Source: Halorubrum sp. CSM-61
Lineage (GTDB): Archaea; Halobacteriota; Halobacteria; Halobacteriales; Haloferacaceae
Direction: 5' to 3'
NCBI RefSeq assembly: GCF_003781945.1
Contig: NZ_RJJW01000005.1
Coordinates: 178,102 to 242,101, forward strand
Length of the DNA: 64,000 nt
The notes beneath the pieces are model-generated. The model ran no database searches. It was not told where the DNA came from and saw only the letters and a program-made list of their open reading frames with translations. This document shows, piece by piece, positions 24,206 to 32,298 of this stretch. The translations under genes and the position numbers were made by a program. The stretch's first letter is position 1. Every line of letters starts with the position of its first letter.

Positions 24206-25252
24206 ATGTCGTTCGATGACCGGGGGACCACGTCGCTCGCCGGCCGGCTTCCCCTGGACCTTCTGGTCGTCTCGCTCGTCTCGATCGGGGTCGTCGTACT
24301 TGCCGCGGGAGACGGCGGCGGAATCGTTCGGATGGCGCTCGGCGGCGCGTTCGTGGCCTTCTGTCCGGGGTACGCGCTGATCTCTGCGCTGTTCCCGCAA
24401 CGGACGTCTCGCATCCCGGAGCGCCTCTCCACGCTCGGGTTCCGCCGGGAGGAGCCGGCCGCGTTCTCCGCGCTGGAACGGGTCGTGTCGGCGATCGCGG
24501 TCAGCGTCGTCTTCGTTCCCTTCGTCGGGTTCCTCCTGCACTACACCCAGTGGGGCATCCGGCCGGCGACGATGGTCCCCGGCATCGCCGTCGCGACGGT
24601 CGGGCTCGCCGCGCTCGCGGCGATCCGTCGGCTTCGTGTCCCGCCGGACCAGCGGTTCGCGGTCGCCTCGCTCGCTGTCCCTCGACGGCTGAACGCCTGG
24701 GTGCGCGAACCGGACCGGCCCGTCTACACCGCGCTCAACGTCTTCCTCGTCGTCGGGCTCGTCGTCGCCGTCGCCGGGATCGGGATCGCGGCGGCGACGT
24801 CGACGAACGGCGAGCGGTACACCGAGCTGTCCGTCCTCGGCACCGACCCGGACGGCGGGGCGGCGGTCGCCGACGAGTACCCGCGGGAGCTCGCGCCCGG
24901 CGAGGAGGCGACGGTCCGCGTCGGGATCGCGAACCGGGAGGCGGGCGCGCGGTCGTACGCGGTGGTGGCGCAGCTACAGCGATTGGACGACGGAGACGGG
25001 GAGACGCGCGTCGTCGAGCGGTCGGAGCTCGATCGGTTCGACGCGCGGCTGCAACGGGGCGAATCGACGGAGCTGTCGCGGACGGTCGAGCCGGGGATGG
25101 AGGGCGAGGGGCTCCGGATCGCCTTCCTGTTGTACGTCGACGAACCGCCGACGTACCCGACCGTCGAGAACGCGTACCGCTCGGTACACATCTGGGTCGA
25201 CGTGGGAGACGCGAGCGCGACGGGAGCGAACGAGACGGGACCGAACGCGTAG
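24206..25252 (+). CDS. DUF1616 membrane protein
   Basis: A 348-residue protein with five or so membrane segments in its first 215 residues (LDLLVVSLVSIGVVVLAA is the first; PGYALISALFP follows the second) and a C-terminal beta-rich extracytoplasmic domain (LAPGEEATVRVGIANREAG). This is the DUF1616 layout, found in archaeal surface-glycan loci. Function unknown. The ATG at 24206 is preferred to a TTG nine codons upstream. Copy 3 of the structured element begins six bases after its stop. Confidence 0.83.
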   Translation: MSFDDRGTTSLAGRLPLDLLVVSLVSIGVVVLAAGDGGGIVRMALGGAFVAFCPGYALISALFPQRTSRIPERLSTLGFRREEPAAFSALERVVSAIAVSVVFVPFVGFLLHYTQWGIRPATMVPGIAVATVGLAALAAIRRLRVPPDQRFAVASLAVPRRLNAWVREPDRPVYTALNVFLVVGLVVAVAGIGIAAATSTNGERYTELSVLGTDPDGGAAVADEYPRELAPGEEATVRVGIANREAGARSYAVVAQLQRLDDGDGETRVVERSELDRFDARLQRGESTELSRTVEPGMEGEGLRIAFLLYVDEPPTYPTVENAYRSVHIWVDVGDASATGANETGPNA

Positions 25253-25257
25253 CTGAC

Positions 25258-25743
25258 GGATCGCGGGAGTGGGTATAGCACATTGGTTGATCGGTTGTTT
25301 ATAAGCGATCGAGTGGTGTTGCTGGCGGCTGTTTATAAGTGATCGAGTGGTGTTGCTGGCGGCTGTTTATAAGTGATCGACGGTATTGCGGTGAAGACCT
25401 GCAAAGCCCCAGCCGTGAGGGCGGCGCACGCTCGCTGCGCGCCTCACTCGGTCGCGTTGCTCCCTCGTTGCGGTGCTCGCGTCGCCTGCGCCGCCCTCAC
25501 GGCTGCCCCTTTGAATCCCACCCGACCGCTCAGCACCGCAGCCTCACGCCTCCCCAGCCTCGCGGTTCGCGCTCTGCGAGCGCTCACCGCGTCCCTCGCA
25601 CCGTCGGTTCGCGGCCCTGCGGGCCGCTCACCGGGGCGCGCCACCGCATCGTATTTATAAGCAAACGTCGCCGTCGCTCACGGCTATTTAAATACTCACT
25701 CGCCACCACCGATCTGCGATACCCACTCCCGCTATCGATCACA
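25258..25743 (-). repeat. Dispersed structured element, copy 3 (reverse orientation, intact ends)
   Basis: The ends are inverted repeats sharing GCGGGAGTGGGTAT (left 25258-25279, right 25716-25743). The 19-bp stem is 25410-25428 with 25487-25505 (58-nt loop). Constant blocks are in reverse: CCCCTTTGA, CCTCACGCCTCCCCAGCCTC. The hairpin slots hold GCGGCCC/GGGCCGC and CGCGGT-GCGCT stems. TATAA boxes lie at both ends, including three in a 34-bp tandem array at 25296-25373. The right end abuts the stop of the DUF1616 gene. Confidence 0.85.
25296..25373. repeat. 34-bp tandem repeat with TATA-like boxes
   Basis: Units at 25296-25329 and 25330-25363 differ by one base; a third unit starts at 25364 and diverges after GATCGA. 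Each contains TGTTTATAAG and GATCGA. Related single units occur at the same position of copies 1 and 2. Confidence 0.85.
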
Positions 25744-25875
25744 GCCGTGTCTGTGGTAGTTGCGTCAGAGTGCGCCACCGACGGAGGATATCACTACCCT
25801 TGCCCCGTGAGTCCTCGACGACGACTCCGATCCCTCGGCACCCACTGTTTAGGCCCATACGCCCTTACGACTCGT

Positions 25876-26322
25876 ATGGATATAACCGGCCCGTGGGACC
25901 GCGAGCGCGTCGACCAGTTCCTCGAGGGGGCGCGGATACCGGTCCGCGTCGGATGCCGTACCCCGAGCGACGCTCCGTGGATCGTCTCACTGTGGTTCTC
26001 GTGGGACGGCGCGGTCAACTGCGCGACGAGCGCGAGCGCCGACCTCGCCGACTTCCTCGCGCACGACGACCGCGTCTCATTCGAGGTGTCGACGAACGAC
26101 CCGCCGTACAAGGGCGTCAGGGGACGGGGGCGCGCGACGGTGACGCCGGACGCCGACAAGGAGCTGCTCCGCGCGCTGTTGGAGCGCTATCTCGGCGGCG
26201 TCGACAACCCGACCGGCGAGCGGCTCCTGAGCCCGGAGCGCGAGGAGGTCCGGGTGCGGATCGAGCCGGAGCGGCTGCACTCGTGGGACTACACGAAGCG
26301 GATGGGACCGGAGGAACGCTGA
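25876..26322 (+). CDS. Pyridoxamine 5'-phosphate oxidase-like (FMN-binding split barrel) protein
   Basis: A 148-residue split-barrel protein: IPVRVGCRTPSDAPWIVSLW begins the barrel, VSFEVSTNDPPYKGVRGRG is the typical central strand pair, and the end has EEVRVRIEPERLHSWDYT. It probably binds a flavin or F420-like cofactor; activity is unknown. The downstream gene is convergent, 16 bases away. Upstream lies copy 3 of the structured element. Confidence 0.8.
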   Translation: MDITGPWDRERVDQFLEGARIPVRVGCRTPSDAPWIVSLWFSWDGAVNCATSASADLADFLAHDDRVSFEVSTNDPPYKGVRGRGRATVTPDADKELLRALLERYLGGVDNPTGERLLSPEREEVRVRIEPERLHSWDYTKRMGPEER

Positions 26323-26338
26323 CTGCGACGCCGCGCGC

Positions 26339-27844
26339 TCAGCGACCGAGGTGCCGCAGGTTCTCCGTTTCGACGCGGTCCGGCACGGCGTCGAGCGCCC
26401 GCGGCACCCAGTCGTCGTGGCCGAGGGTGATCGCGGCCTCGGGGTTGGCGTCGGCGAGGCTGGCGACCCCTTCGGCGGCCGCGACCTGCGCCGCGCCGTC
26501 GACGCGCTCGGGAACCTCCGCGGTGAGCGGGTACGTCTCGGAGAGCGCGCGCGGGAAGGGGCCGAAGGGCGGTTTCACGCGCCACACCGCGTCGTAGTCG
26601 TGCTCGGAGGGCGCGTCCGACTCGGTGAGGAGGAGCCGGTCGGGGACCGCGAGCCGCGAGAGCCGGTCGCGGTGTCGCCGGACCTCGGGGCGGCGGGCCG
26701 ACTCGTGGGAGGTGTAGAAGAACGCGTCCTTCGAGACCGGGTCGGTCTCTTCCAGCTCGTCGGCGTGGTCGAGGAGGGTCCGGAGCCCGTCGAGCATCGC
26801 GGGGTGGCCGCGGGCGCGACGGTCGACGAGCTGGAGGAGGTTCCCCGAGCGGATCGCGGCCTTCACGCGTCGCAGCTCCTCGAACGTGACGTGGAGGTTG
26901 TGCTCGGCGAGAAGCTCCTCCGCGGTTCGGTCGTCGTCGCCGTCCCCAGTGCCCCCGTCCAGATCCCGGAGCTCCGCGGGCGTGTGCTCGGCGCAGACCG
27001 GACACGAGCAGGGGAAGTACTCCATGTCCTCGAGGTGTTCGGTGCCCGAGACGGTCAGGTACCGGCCGTCGCGCGCCATCAGCGCGTAGGCCGCCGAGTC
27101 GAACAGGTCGCAGCCGGCCGCGACCGCCAGCGCGAGCATCATCGGGTGGCCCGCGCCGAACAGGTGGACCGGGGCGTCGGGGTCGAGCCCGCGCTTCGCG
27201 GCGCGGACCGCCTCGACGACCTCGGCGTAGCGGTAGGAGTTGAGGAGGGGGACCATCGCGCCGACGGGGAACACGTCCAGGTCGGTCGCACTCGCGTGTC
27301 TCCCCGCCTCCTCGCGGAGATCGGGGAACGTCGACCCCTGGACGGGGGCGTTGACGAGCATCTCGCCCGTCTCCGCGGCCTCCGCGTCGGCGAGGGCCTT
27401 CCGGGTCGTCTCTAGCTCGCGCTCGGCGCGCTCGCGGTCGACGTCGGGCGGCGTCGGCACGTCGACCGGGGTGGCCACGTCGCTCCCGATCTCGCGCTGG
27501 AACTCGATGATCTCTTCGGTGGTCACGTCGATGTCGCCGTACTCGGCGAGCTGGAAGGAGCCGGAGTCGGTCATGATCGCGCCGTCGAACCCCAAAAAGT
27601 CGTGGAGCCCCTCCGCCAGCACGCGGTCGCGGATCCGGTCGGTGCTCCGGATGATGTAGGAGTTGGTGATCAGCATCTCCGCGCCGAACTCCTCGGCGAG
27701 CCGCCGCGGCTCTATCGTGAGGACGTTGGGGTTGACGACCGGAAGGAGCGCCGGCGTCTCGACGGTCACCCCGGCGCGGGGGACCTCCAGCCGCCCGATC
27801 CGCCCGGCGGCGTCGTGGTCCCGGATCTCGAAGTGATCGCGCAT
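26339..27844 (-). CDS. tgtA: tRNA-guanine(15) transglycosylase
   Basis: A 501-residue archaeal TGT that exchanges guanine 15 in the D-loop of tRNA for preQ0, the first step of archaeosine formation. It has the conserved [14 protein letters not shown] segment, the nucleophile region near [15 protein letters not shown], and the zinc site [16 protein letters not shown]. An acidic insert with Gly/Asp runs follows the zinc site. It begins a same-strand run with Nif3 and the sugar kinase upstream. Confidence 0.93.
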   Translation of the reverse strand: MRDHFEIRDHDAAGRIGRLEVPRAGVTVETPALLPVVNPNVLTIEPRRLAEEFGAEMLITNSYIIRSTDRIRDRVLAEGLHDFLGFDGAIMTDSGSFQLAEYGDIDVTTEEIIEFQREIGSDVATPVDVPTPPDVDRERAERELETTRKALADAEAAETGEMLVNAPVQGSTFPDLREEAGRHASATDLDVFPVGAMVPLLNSYRYAEVVEAVRAAKRGLDPDAPVHLFGAGHPMMLALAVAAGCDLFDSAAYALMARDGRYLTVSGTEHLEDMEYFPCSCPVCAEHTPAELRDLDGGTGDGDDDRTAEELLAEHNLHVTFEELRRVKAAIRSGNLLQLVDRRARGHPAMLDGLRTLLDHADELEETDPVSKDAFFYTSHESARRPEVRRHRDRLSRLAVPDRLLLTESDAPSEHDYDAVWRVKPPFGPFPRALSETYPLTAEVPERVDGAAQVAAAEGVASLADANPEAAITLGHDDWVPRALDAVPDRVETENLRHLGR

Positions 27845-27938
27845 ACCCGGAGTGCGGGGACGCGGGCGGTAAGGGTTGCGTTCGGGGGCGACGGGGCGAG
27901 CGGTCCCGGCGTCGCCCCCGGCCGCGAGCGCCCCCGAT

Positions 27939-28733
27939 TCAGAGCCCCGTCGGATGGCTCACGTACGTCGTTTCCACCCCCCACTCCTCGGTCAGCGCCT
28001 GCAGCGACCGCACGCCGAACGTCTCGGTCGCGTAGTGACCCGCGAGGAAAACGGTGAGTCCGGCCTCTCGCGCGTCGTGGTACACCCGTCCCTTCCCCTC
28101 GCCCGTGACCAGGGCGTCGGCCCCCGCGTCGACCGCCTCGTCGAGCCAGTCGCTGCCGGACCCGGTGACGACCGCGACGCGCTCGATCTCGTCGGGGCCG
28201 AAGTCGACGACCTGCGTCGGAGACGCCTCGATCTCGCCCCCGCCCTCCCCGTCCGGCTGCCCCTCGAACCCGTCGAGCGCCTCGCGGATCGACGCGGCCG
28301 ACCGCGGCGCGTCCGTCTCGCCGATCGTCCCGATCGTGACCGGGCCGATCTCGCCGAACGGTTCCCGGTCGCCGAGGCCGAGCTCCGCCGCGACGCCGGC
28401 GGCGTTGCCGAGGTCGGGGTGGCCGTCGAGCGGGAGATGGGAGACGTACAGGGCGATGTCGTGTTCGGCGAGCGCCGCGATCCGGTCGTAGGTCCGACCC
28501 GTGACGCGGTCGATCCCGCCCCACGAGATTCCGTGGTGGACGACGAGGACGTCGGCGCCCGCGTCGGCCGCGGCCTCGATCGTCGCGTCCGCGGCGTCGA
28601 CCGCGAAGGCGACGCGATCGATCTCCCCCCGGTCCGACCCCACCTGTAACCCGTTCGCGCTGGCGTCGACGTCGGCGTACGCCGCCGTGTCGAGCCGGTC
28701 GTCGAGCCGCCGCACGTACTCGGAGCGTTCCAT
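27939..28733 (-). CDS. Nif3-like dinuclear metal-centre protein
   Basis: A 264-residue Nif3/YbgI-family protein. Metal-binding motifs are [10 protein letters not shown] near the start, [12 protein letters not shown], and the C-terminal [11 protein letters not shown]. The family forms toroidal hexamers with two metals per subunit. Activity is uncertain; some are annotated as GTP cyclohydrolase I type 2, with weak support. It is on the same strand as tgtA and the sugar kinase with short gaps. Confidence 0.9.
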   Translation of the reverse strand: MERSEYVRRLDDRLDTAAYADVDASANGLQVGSDRGEIDRVAFAVDAADATIEAAADAGADVLVVHHGISWGGIDRVTGRTYDRIAALAEHDIALYVSHLPLDGHPDLGNAAGVAAELGLGDREPFGEIGPVTIGTIGETDAPRSAASIREALDGFEGQPDGEGGGEIEASPTQVVDFGPDEIERVAVVTGSGSDWLDEAVDAGADALVTGEGKGRVYHDAREAGLTVFLAGHYATETFGVRSLQALTEEWGVETTYVSHPTGL

Positions 28734-28787
28734 ACCGAGGCGTGCGCCGGGCGGGAGATAAAGCGCGCGGCTCCCGGCGGTCGGGGG

Positions 28788-29780
28788 TTACGACTCGTCG
28801 GCGACGAACGCCTCGACGGCCTCGCGGTCGGGGAGCGCCGTCATCCCGCCGCGGTCCTGCACCGAGAGCGCGGCCGTCGCGTTGGCGAACGCGAGCGCGT
28901 CCTCGAGGTCGGCCTCGGCCGCCGCGGGCGAAGTGGCGCCGTCCGCCCGCGCGGCCAGCCGGCGTATCAGTCCCGCGGTGAACGCGTCGCCCGCGCCGGT
29001 GGCGTCGACCGCCGCGACCGAGAACCCGCCGTGGCGCGCGGTCGTCTCGCCCCACGGCGCCGCGGCCGAGCTCGCCGCGACCGCGCCCGCGGAGCCGAGG
29101 GTGACGACCGCCGTGTGCGGCCCGAACTCCAAGAGGTCTCGGGCCAGGTCTTCGCCCTCGTGCGAGGAGATACCCGTCGCCGCCACGTCCTCGTCGCTGG
29201 CGAACGCCACGTCGGTGTCCCCGAGCACGTCGCGGATCGCCTCGACCACCGCGTCCCGATCCCCCTCCGGAACCAGGTCCGGACGGTAGTTCACGTCGAA
29301 CGAGACGGTGCAGCCGCGCTCGTCGGCCACGGCGGCCGCCCTGCGCATCGCGGTCCGGCCCGCGGGGTGCGTCAGGGCGACGCCGCCGATGTGGACCCAC
29401 GAGACCGACGCCAGCACGTCGGCCGGGACCGCCTCGGGCTCGAACCCGAACGTCACGTCCCGCGAGCCGTAAAAGCGGAAGCGTCGACCGTCGACGCCCG
29501 GCGGCGAGACCACCGCGAGGGTGGTGTTGCCGGCGACGCGTCGAGAGAGCGCGTCCGGGACCCCCTCCTCGTCGAGCGTCTCCCGAAGGAAGTCGCCGAA
29601 CGGGTCGTCGCCGAGTCGGGTCCAGAACGCCGGCGGCGCACCGAGCCGCGAGAGCCCGACCGCGACGTTGGCCGGGGCGCCGCCCGGGCGATGCGTGAAG
29701 CCGTCAACGTCCCGCAGCGTCTCGCCGGGCCCGGGAAGCATGTCGACGAGCGTCTCTCCGACCACGAGGATGTCCGTCAT
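28788..29780 (-). CDS. PfkB-family carbohydrate kinase (fructokinase-like)
   Basis: A 330-residue ribokinase-fold kinase: N-terminal VVGETLVDMLPGPG, substrate motif HRPGGAPANVAVGLSRLG, and the C-terminal anion hole with catalytic base in DATGAGDAFTAGLIRRL. The first motif resembles fructokinases. It phosphorylates a sugar with ATP; exact substrate unproven. A short spacer of 54 bases separates it from the Nif3 gene, so the two may form a transcript. Confidence 0.88.
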   Translation of the reverse strand: MTDILVVGETLVDMLPGPGETLRDVDGFTHRPGGAPANVAVGLSRLGAPPAFWTRLGDDPFGDFLRETLDEEGVPDALSRRVAGNTTLAVVSPPGVDGRRFRFYGSRDVTFGFEPEAVPADVLASVSWVHIGGVALTHPAGRTAMRRAAAVADERGCTVSFDVNYRPDLVPEGDRDAVVEAIRDVLGDTDVAFASDEDVAATGISSHEGEDLARDLLEFGPHTAVVTLGSAGAVAASSAAAPWGETTARHGGFSVAAVDATGAGDAFTAGLIRRLAARADGATSPAAAEADLEDALAFANATAALSVQDRGGMTALPDREAVEAFVADES

Positions 29781-29860
29781 GAGTGAAAGGAGCGTCGCCG
29801 GCCGGTATGAAAGTTCGCGGTTCGCCGGCGGGGTCGGCGGCTCACCGACCGACTCCGTAC

Positions 29861-31123
29861 TTACTCCTCGTCGCCTTCGTCGTCCTCGGCTTCGCCCTCC
29901 GCCGCCGCGACCTCCTCAGCGACCGCCTCGAACGCCGCGAGGATGACCCGCTTGCAGGCCTGCCCCTCGGTCGTCCAGTGCTGCGCGTAGTCGAGCATGT
30001 CGTCGTAGATGTCGGGCTTGCAGCCGGCTGCCTGCGGGTGGCCGCCCCCGTTCACCTTCCCGGCGACCTCGTGGGCGTGCTGAAAGTCCTCGGAGCCGCG
30101 GATCGACGCGGAGCCGGCGGGCTTGACGATCACCGCGGCGTCGGCGCCCCCCTCTCGGAGCGTCTCCGCGACCTCGTTCTGCGAGCACCGCCCGTACGTC
30201 ACCGCGACGCTCCACTCGCCGACCTCGTGGGTGACCGCGCGGTCGACGGCGGCGTCGATCCGGGCCTCCTTCTCGACGCGTCGATCCGCGACGAACTCCC
30301 GGACCGTCTCGGGGAGGTCGGCGCCGTACGCGCCCACGATCGTCGCGTACTCCTCGCTACCGGCCCAGTAGGAGTAGTCGGCCAGGTCGTCCGAGCGCGG
30401 GTCCTCCTTGATCCAGAGGTCGTGGTCGCGGGTCACGGCCGTCAGCTCGGCCCACCGCTCGTCGAAGTCGTGGTCGAGCGAGCGGAGCGCCACGTCGGCG
30501 GTACACTCCTCGTCGGACTCGCCGACCACGAGGTCGACGCCGAGGTCGCGGACCGCCGCGGCGGTCGCCTCGTCCCACTGGTGGTGGTCGAACCACCGGA
30601 TCGAGGCGGTCGACTCCGCGAGCGCCTCCAGCGGCTCGGCGATCCACTCGTAGTCGTCGGGACAGAGGTCACAGACGAACAGATCCACGTCGTCGTCGGC
30701 GTACGCGAGCACGCGTTCGAGCGACGTGTCGATGGAGTACGGCCCGGCGGCGACCAGCCCGACCGGCGACTGCGCGTGGGCGTCCTCGGTGGGGTCGTCT
30801 CCGTCCGGATCGTCGGACCCCTCGTCGGCTTCGCCGTCCGCCGACTCGGACTCCTCCCCCTCACCGAGCCGCGCCGCGATGGCCGCCTCGAAGTCCGCGG
30901 CGTCGAGCGCGGCGTCGTACGCCTCCCGGACCATCGCCGCGCAGGCGAGCCCGTCGGCGTCGCCGTCGGCGACGACGACCGCCTCGCTGCCCTCGATCGC
31001 CTCCTTCGCGCGCCGCTCGGCGCGCTCCTCGTCCAGCGAGTCCGGGTAGAAGAAGCCCTTGCCGGGCAGCCGCGTGTACCGCGAGCGGGGGATGTCCGTC
31101 TCGTCGATGAGTTCGTCGTCCAT
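29861..31123 (-). CDS. DHH-family phosphoesterase (RecJ-like)
   Basis: A 420-residue protein with the DHH motif I (VVVADGDADGLACAA), the DHH box (IRWFDHHQWDE), and a DHHA1 domain with VNGGGHPQAAG. These residues bind two metals for phosphodiester hydrolysis. Haloarchaea encode several RecJ-like proteins, some associated with the replisome; which paralogue this is cannot be decided here. An Asp/Glu/Ser-rich insertion sits at about residues 90-115. Confidence 0.87.
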   Translation of the reverse strand: MDDELIDETDIPRSRYTRLPGKGFFYPDSLDEERAERRAKEAIEGSEAVVVADGDADGLACAAMVREAYDAALDAADFEAAIAARLGEGEESESADGEADEGSDDPDGDDPTEDAHAQSPVGLVAAGPYSIDTSLERVLAYADDDVDLFVCDLCPDDYEWIAEPLEALAESTASIRWFDHHQWDEATAAAVRDLGVDLVVGESDEECTADVALRSLDHDFDERWAELTAVTRDHDLWIKEDPRSDDLADYSYWAGSEEYATIVGAYGADLPETVREFVADRRVEKEARIDAAVDRAVTHEVGEWSVAVTYGRCSQNEVAETLREGGADAAVIVKPAGSASIRGSEDFQHAHEVAGKVNGGGHPQAAGCKPDIYDDMLDYAQHWTTEGQACKRVILAAFEAVAEEVAAAEGEAEDDEGDEE

Positions 31124-31239
31124 ACCGTCGCGCCGGGCGGGAGGGGGAAAACTCCGCCGTTCTCTGGCGGTCGAACGGCCCGGATTGCGGGTCGTGACTC
31201 CCGGATCGTCGTCTTAGATCGCCGTCTTACACGACCGCC

Positions 31240-31704
31240 TTAGATCGTTGTCCGCCGCGGGTCCTCGTCGGTGAGCTGTCGGACGGTGAGCACGGGGACC
31301 GGGCACGTCCGGACGACGCGCTCGGCGACCGAGCCGATGAGGAACCGGTTCTCGCCGTGTCGCCCGCGCGTCCCCATCGCCACCACGTCTGCGTCGACCT
31401 CGCGGGCGTACCCGGCGATCTCGGGCGCGGGGCGGCCCTCTCGCACCTCGGTCGTGATGTCGAGGCTCGGGTCGCGCTCGGTCGCGGCGTCGGTCACCTC
31501 GCCGAGCGCGTCCTCGCCGCGGTCGTCGAGCGCCTCGCGGAGGTCGTCTCGGACCTCGTCCGGCGTGGACTCGACCTCGCCGCTGTCGACGATGTAGACG
31601 GCGTGGACCTCGGCGTCGAACCGCGCGGCGACGTCGACCGCGACGGCGACGGCCCGGCGGACGCTGTCTGAGCCGTCGGTCGCGACCACGATCGTGTCGA
31701 ACAT
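31240..31704 (-). CDS. Universal stress protein (UspA family)
   Basis: A 154-residue single-domain USP with VVATDGSDSVRRAV at the start and the ATP-binding motif GTRGRHGENRFLIGSVAERV near the end, so it is probably the nucleotide-binding type. The ATG at 31704 is 27 bases from an AT-rich box on the minus strand, suggesting leaderless transcription. It is 116 bases downstream of the DHH gene's start region and transcribed separately. Confidence 0.92.
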   Translation of the reverse strand: MFDTIVVATDGSDSVRRAVAVAVDVAARFDAEVHAVYIVDSGEVESTPDEVRDDLREALDDRGEDALGEVTDAATERDPSLDITTEVREGRPAPEIAGYAREVDADVVAMGTRGRHGENRFLIGSVAERVVRTCPVPVLTVRQLTDEDPRRTTI

Positions 31705-31724
31705 ACCACCCCGTTCGGCGAGCC

Positions 31725-31736
31725 GGTAGTTAAAAA
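31725..31736 (-). promoter_or_regulatory. TATA box of the universal stress protein gene
   Basis: On the minus strand GTTTTTAACTA is centred about 26 bases before the ATG at 31704, the leaderless spacing seen at other genes in the window. Confidence 0.45.
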
Positions 31737-31762
31737 CACGCGGTCGGATCTGGAGGCCCGGC

Positions 31763-32210
31763 GATCGACGGCGGGAAGTACGGTAGCAACGAGAGCAACC
31801 ACGGATCGAGGCGGTGCGGTGGCGCGTGCCTCCGAGTGGCCGCCGAAGGCGGCCGCGAGGAGCACGCGCGAGGTCGCCGGCGCTACGCGCCGGCTGCCAG
31901 AGGGACCTTCGGTCCCTCGCTGGACGCGGTGAGCGCTCGAAGAGCGCGAACCGCGAGGCTGGGGAGGTGTGAGGCTGCGGTCCCGCGAGCGGAGCGAGCG
32001 GGAGCACGGAAGTCGCAGCCCGCGCAGCGAACGGAGTGAGCGAGCAGGACCGTCTTCCGGCGGTGCTGTGCGGGCGGGTGGGACTCAAAGGGGCAGCCGC
32101 GAGGCGGGCGCAGGCGATGTAAGCACTGGAAGGAGCGAGCAGCGCGAGTGACTGAAGCGCGCAGCGAGCGTGCGCCCGCCTCGCGGCTGGGGCTTTGGAG
32201 GTGTCCGTCT
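31763..32210 (+). repeat. Dispersed structured element, copy 4 (forward)
   Basis: Forward orientation like copy 1. The left end (GATCGACGGCGGGAAGTA) is a weak match to the terminal repeat; no clear right repeat was found, so the right boundary is approximate. Hairpin slots: GGCCGCC/GGCGGCC (about 31837-31854) inside GCGCGTGC/GCACGCGC, a GCCGGCG palindrome, AGGGACC/GGTCCCT, and CGCGGT-GCGCT/AGCGC-ACCGCG. The constant block is at 31956-31975. The 19-bp stem is 32094-32112 with 32171-32189 (58-nt loop). It contains an extra segment of about 60 bases with GAGCGGAGCGAGCG repeats. Confidence 0.8.
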
Positions 32211-32298
32211 CGTCACTCGCGGGATCCGTGATAGGCGCGTATAACCGATCAACCACCCCGAAAACCACTTATAAACCCCGATCCGCGTACCGCCTCGC

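Noticed and set aside
25258-25743. CRISPR array made of the 34-bp tandem units
   Set aside because: Units are directly adjacent with no unique spacers between them, there are fewer than three full units, and no cas genes are in the window.
31240-32268. 342-codon minus-strand frame that would extend UspA into element copy 4
   Set aside because: The USP domain starts at the ATG at 31704 with a TATA box 27 bases away. The upstream part lies in the noncoding element.
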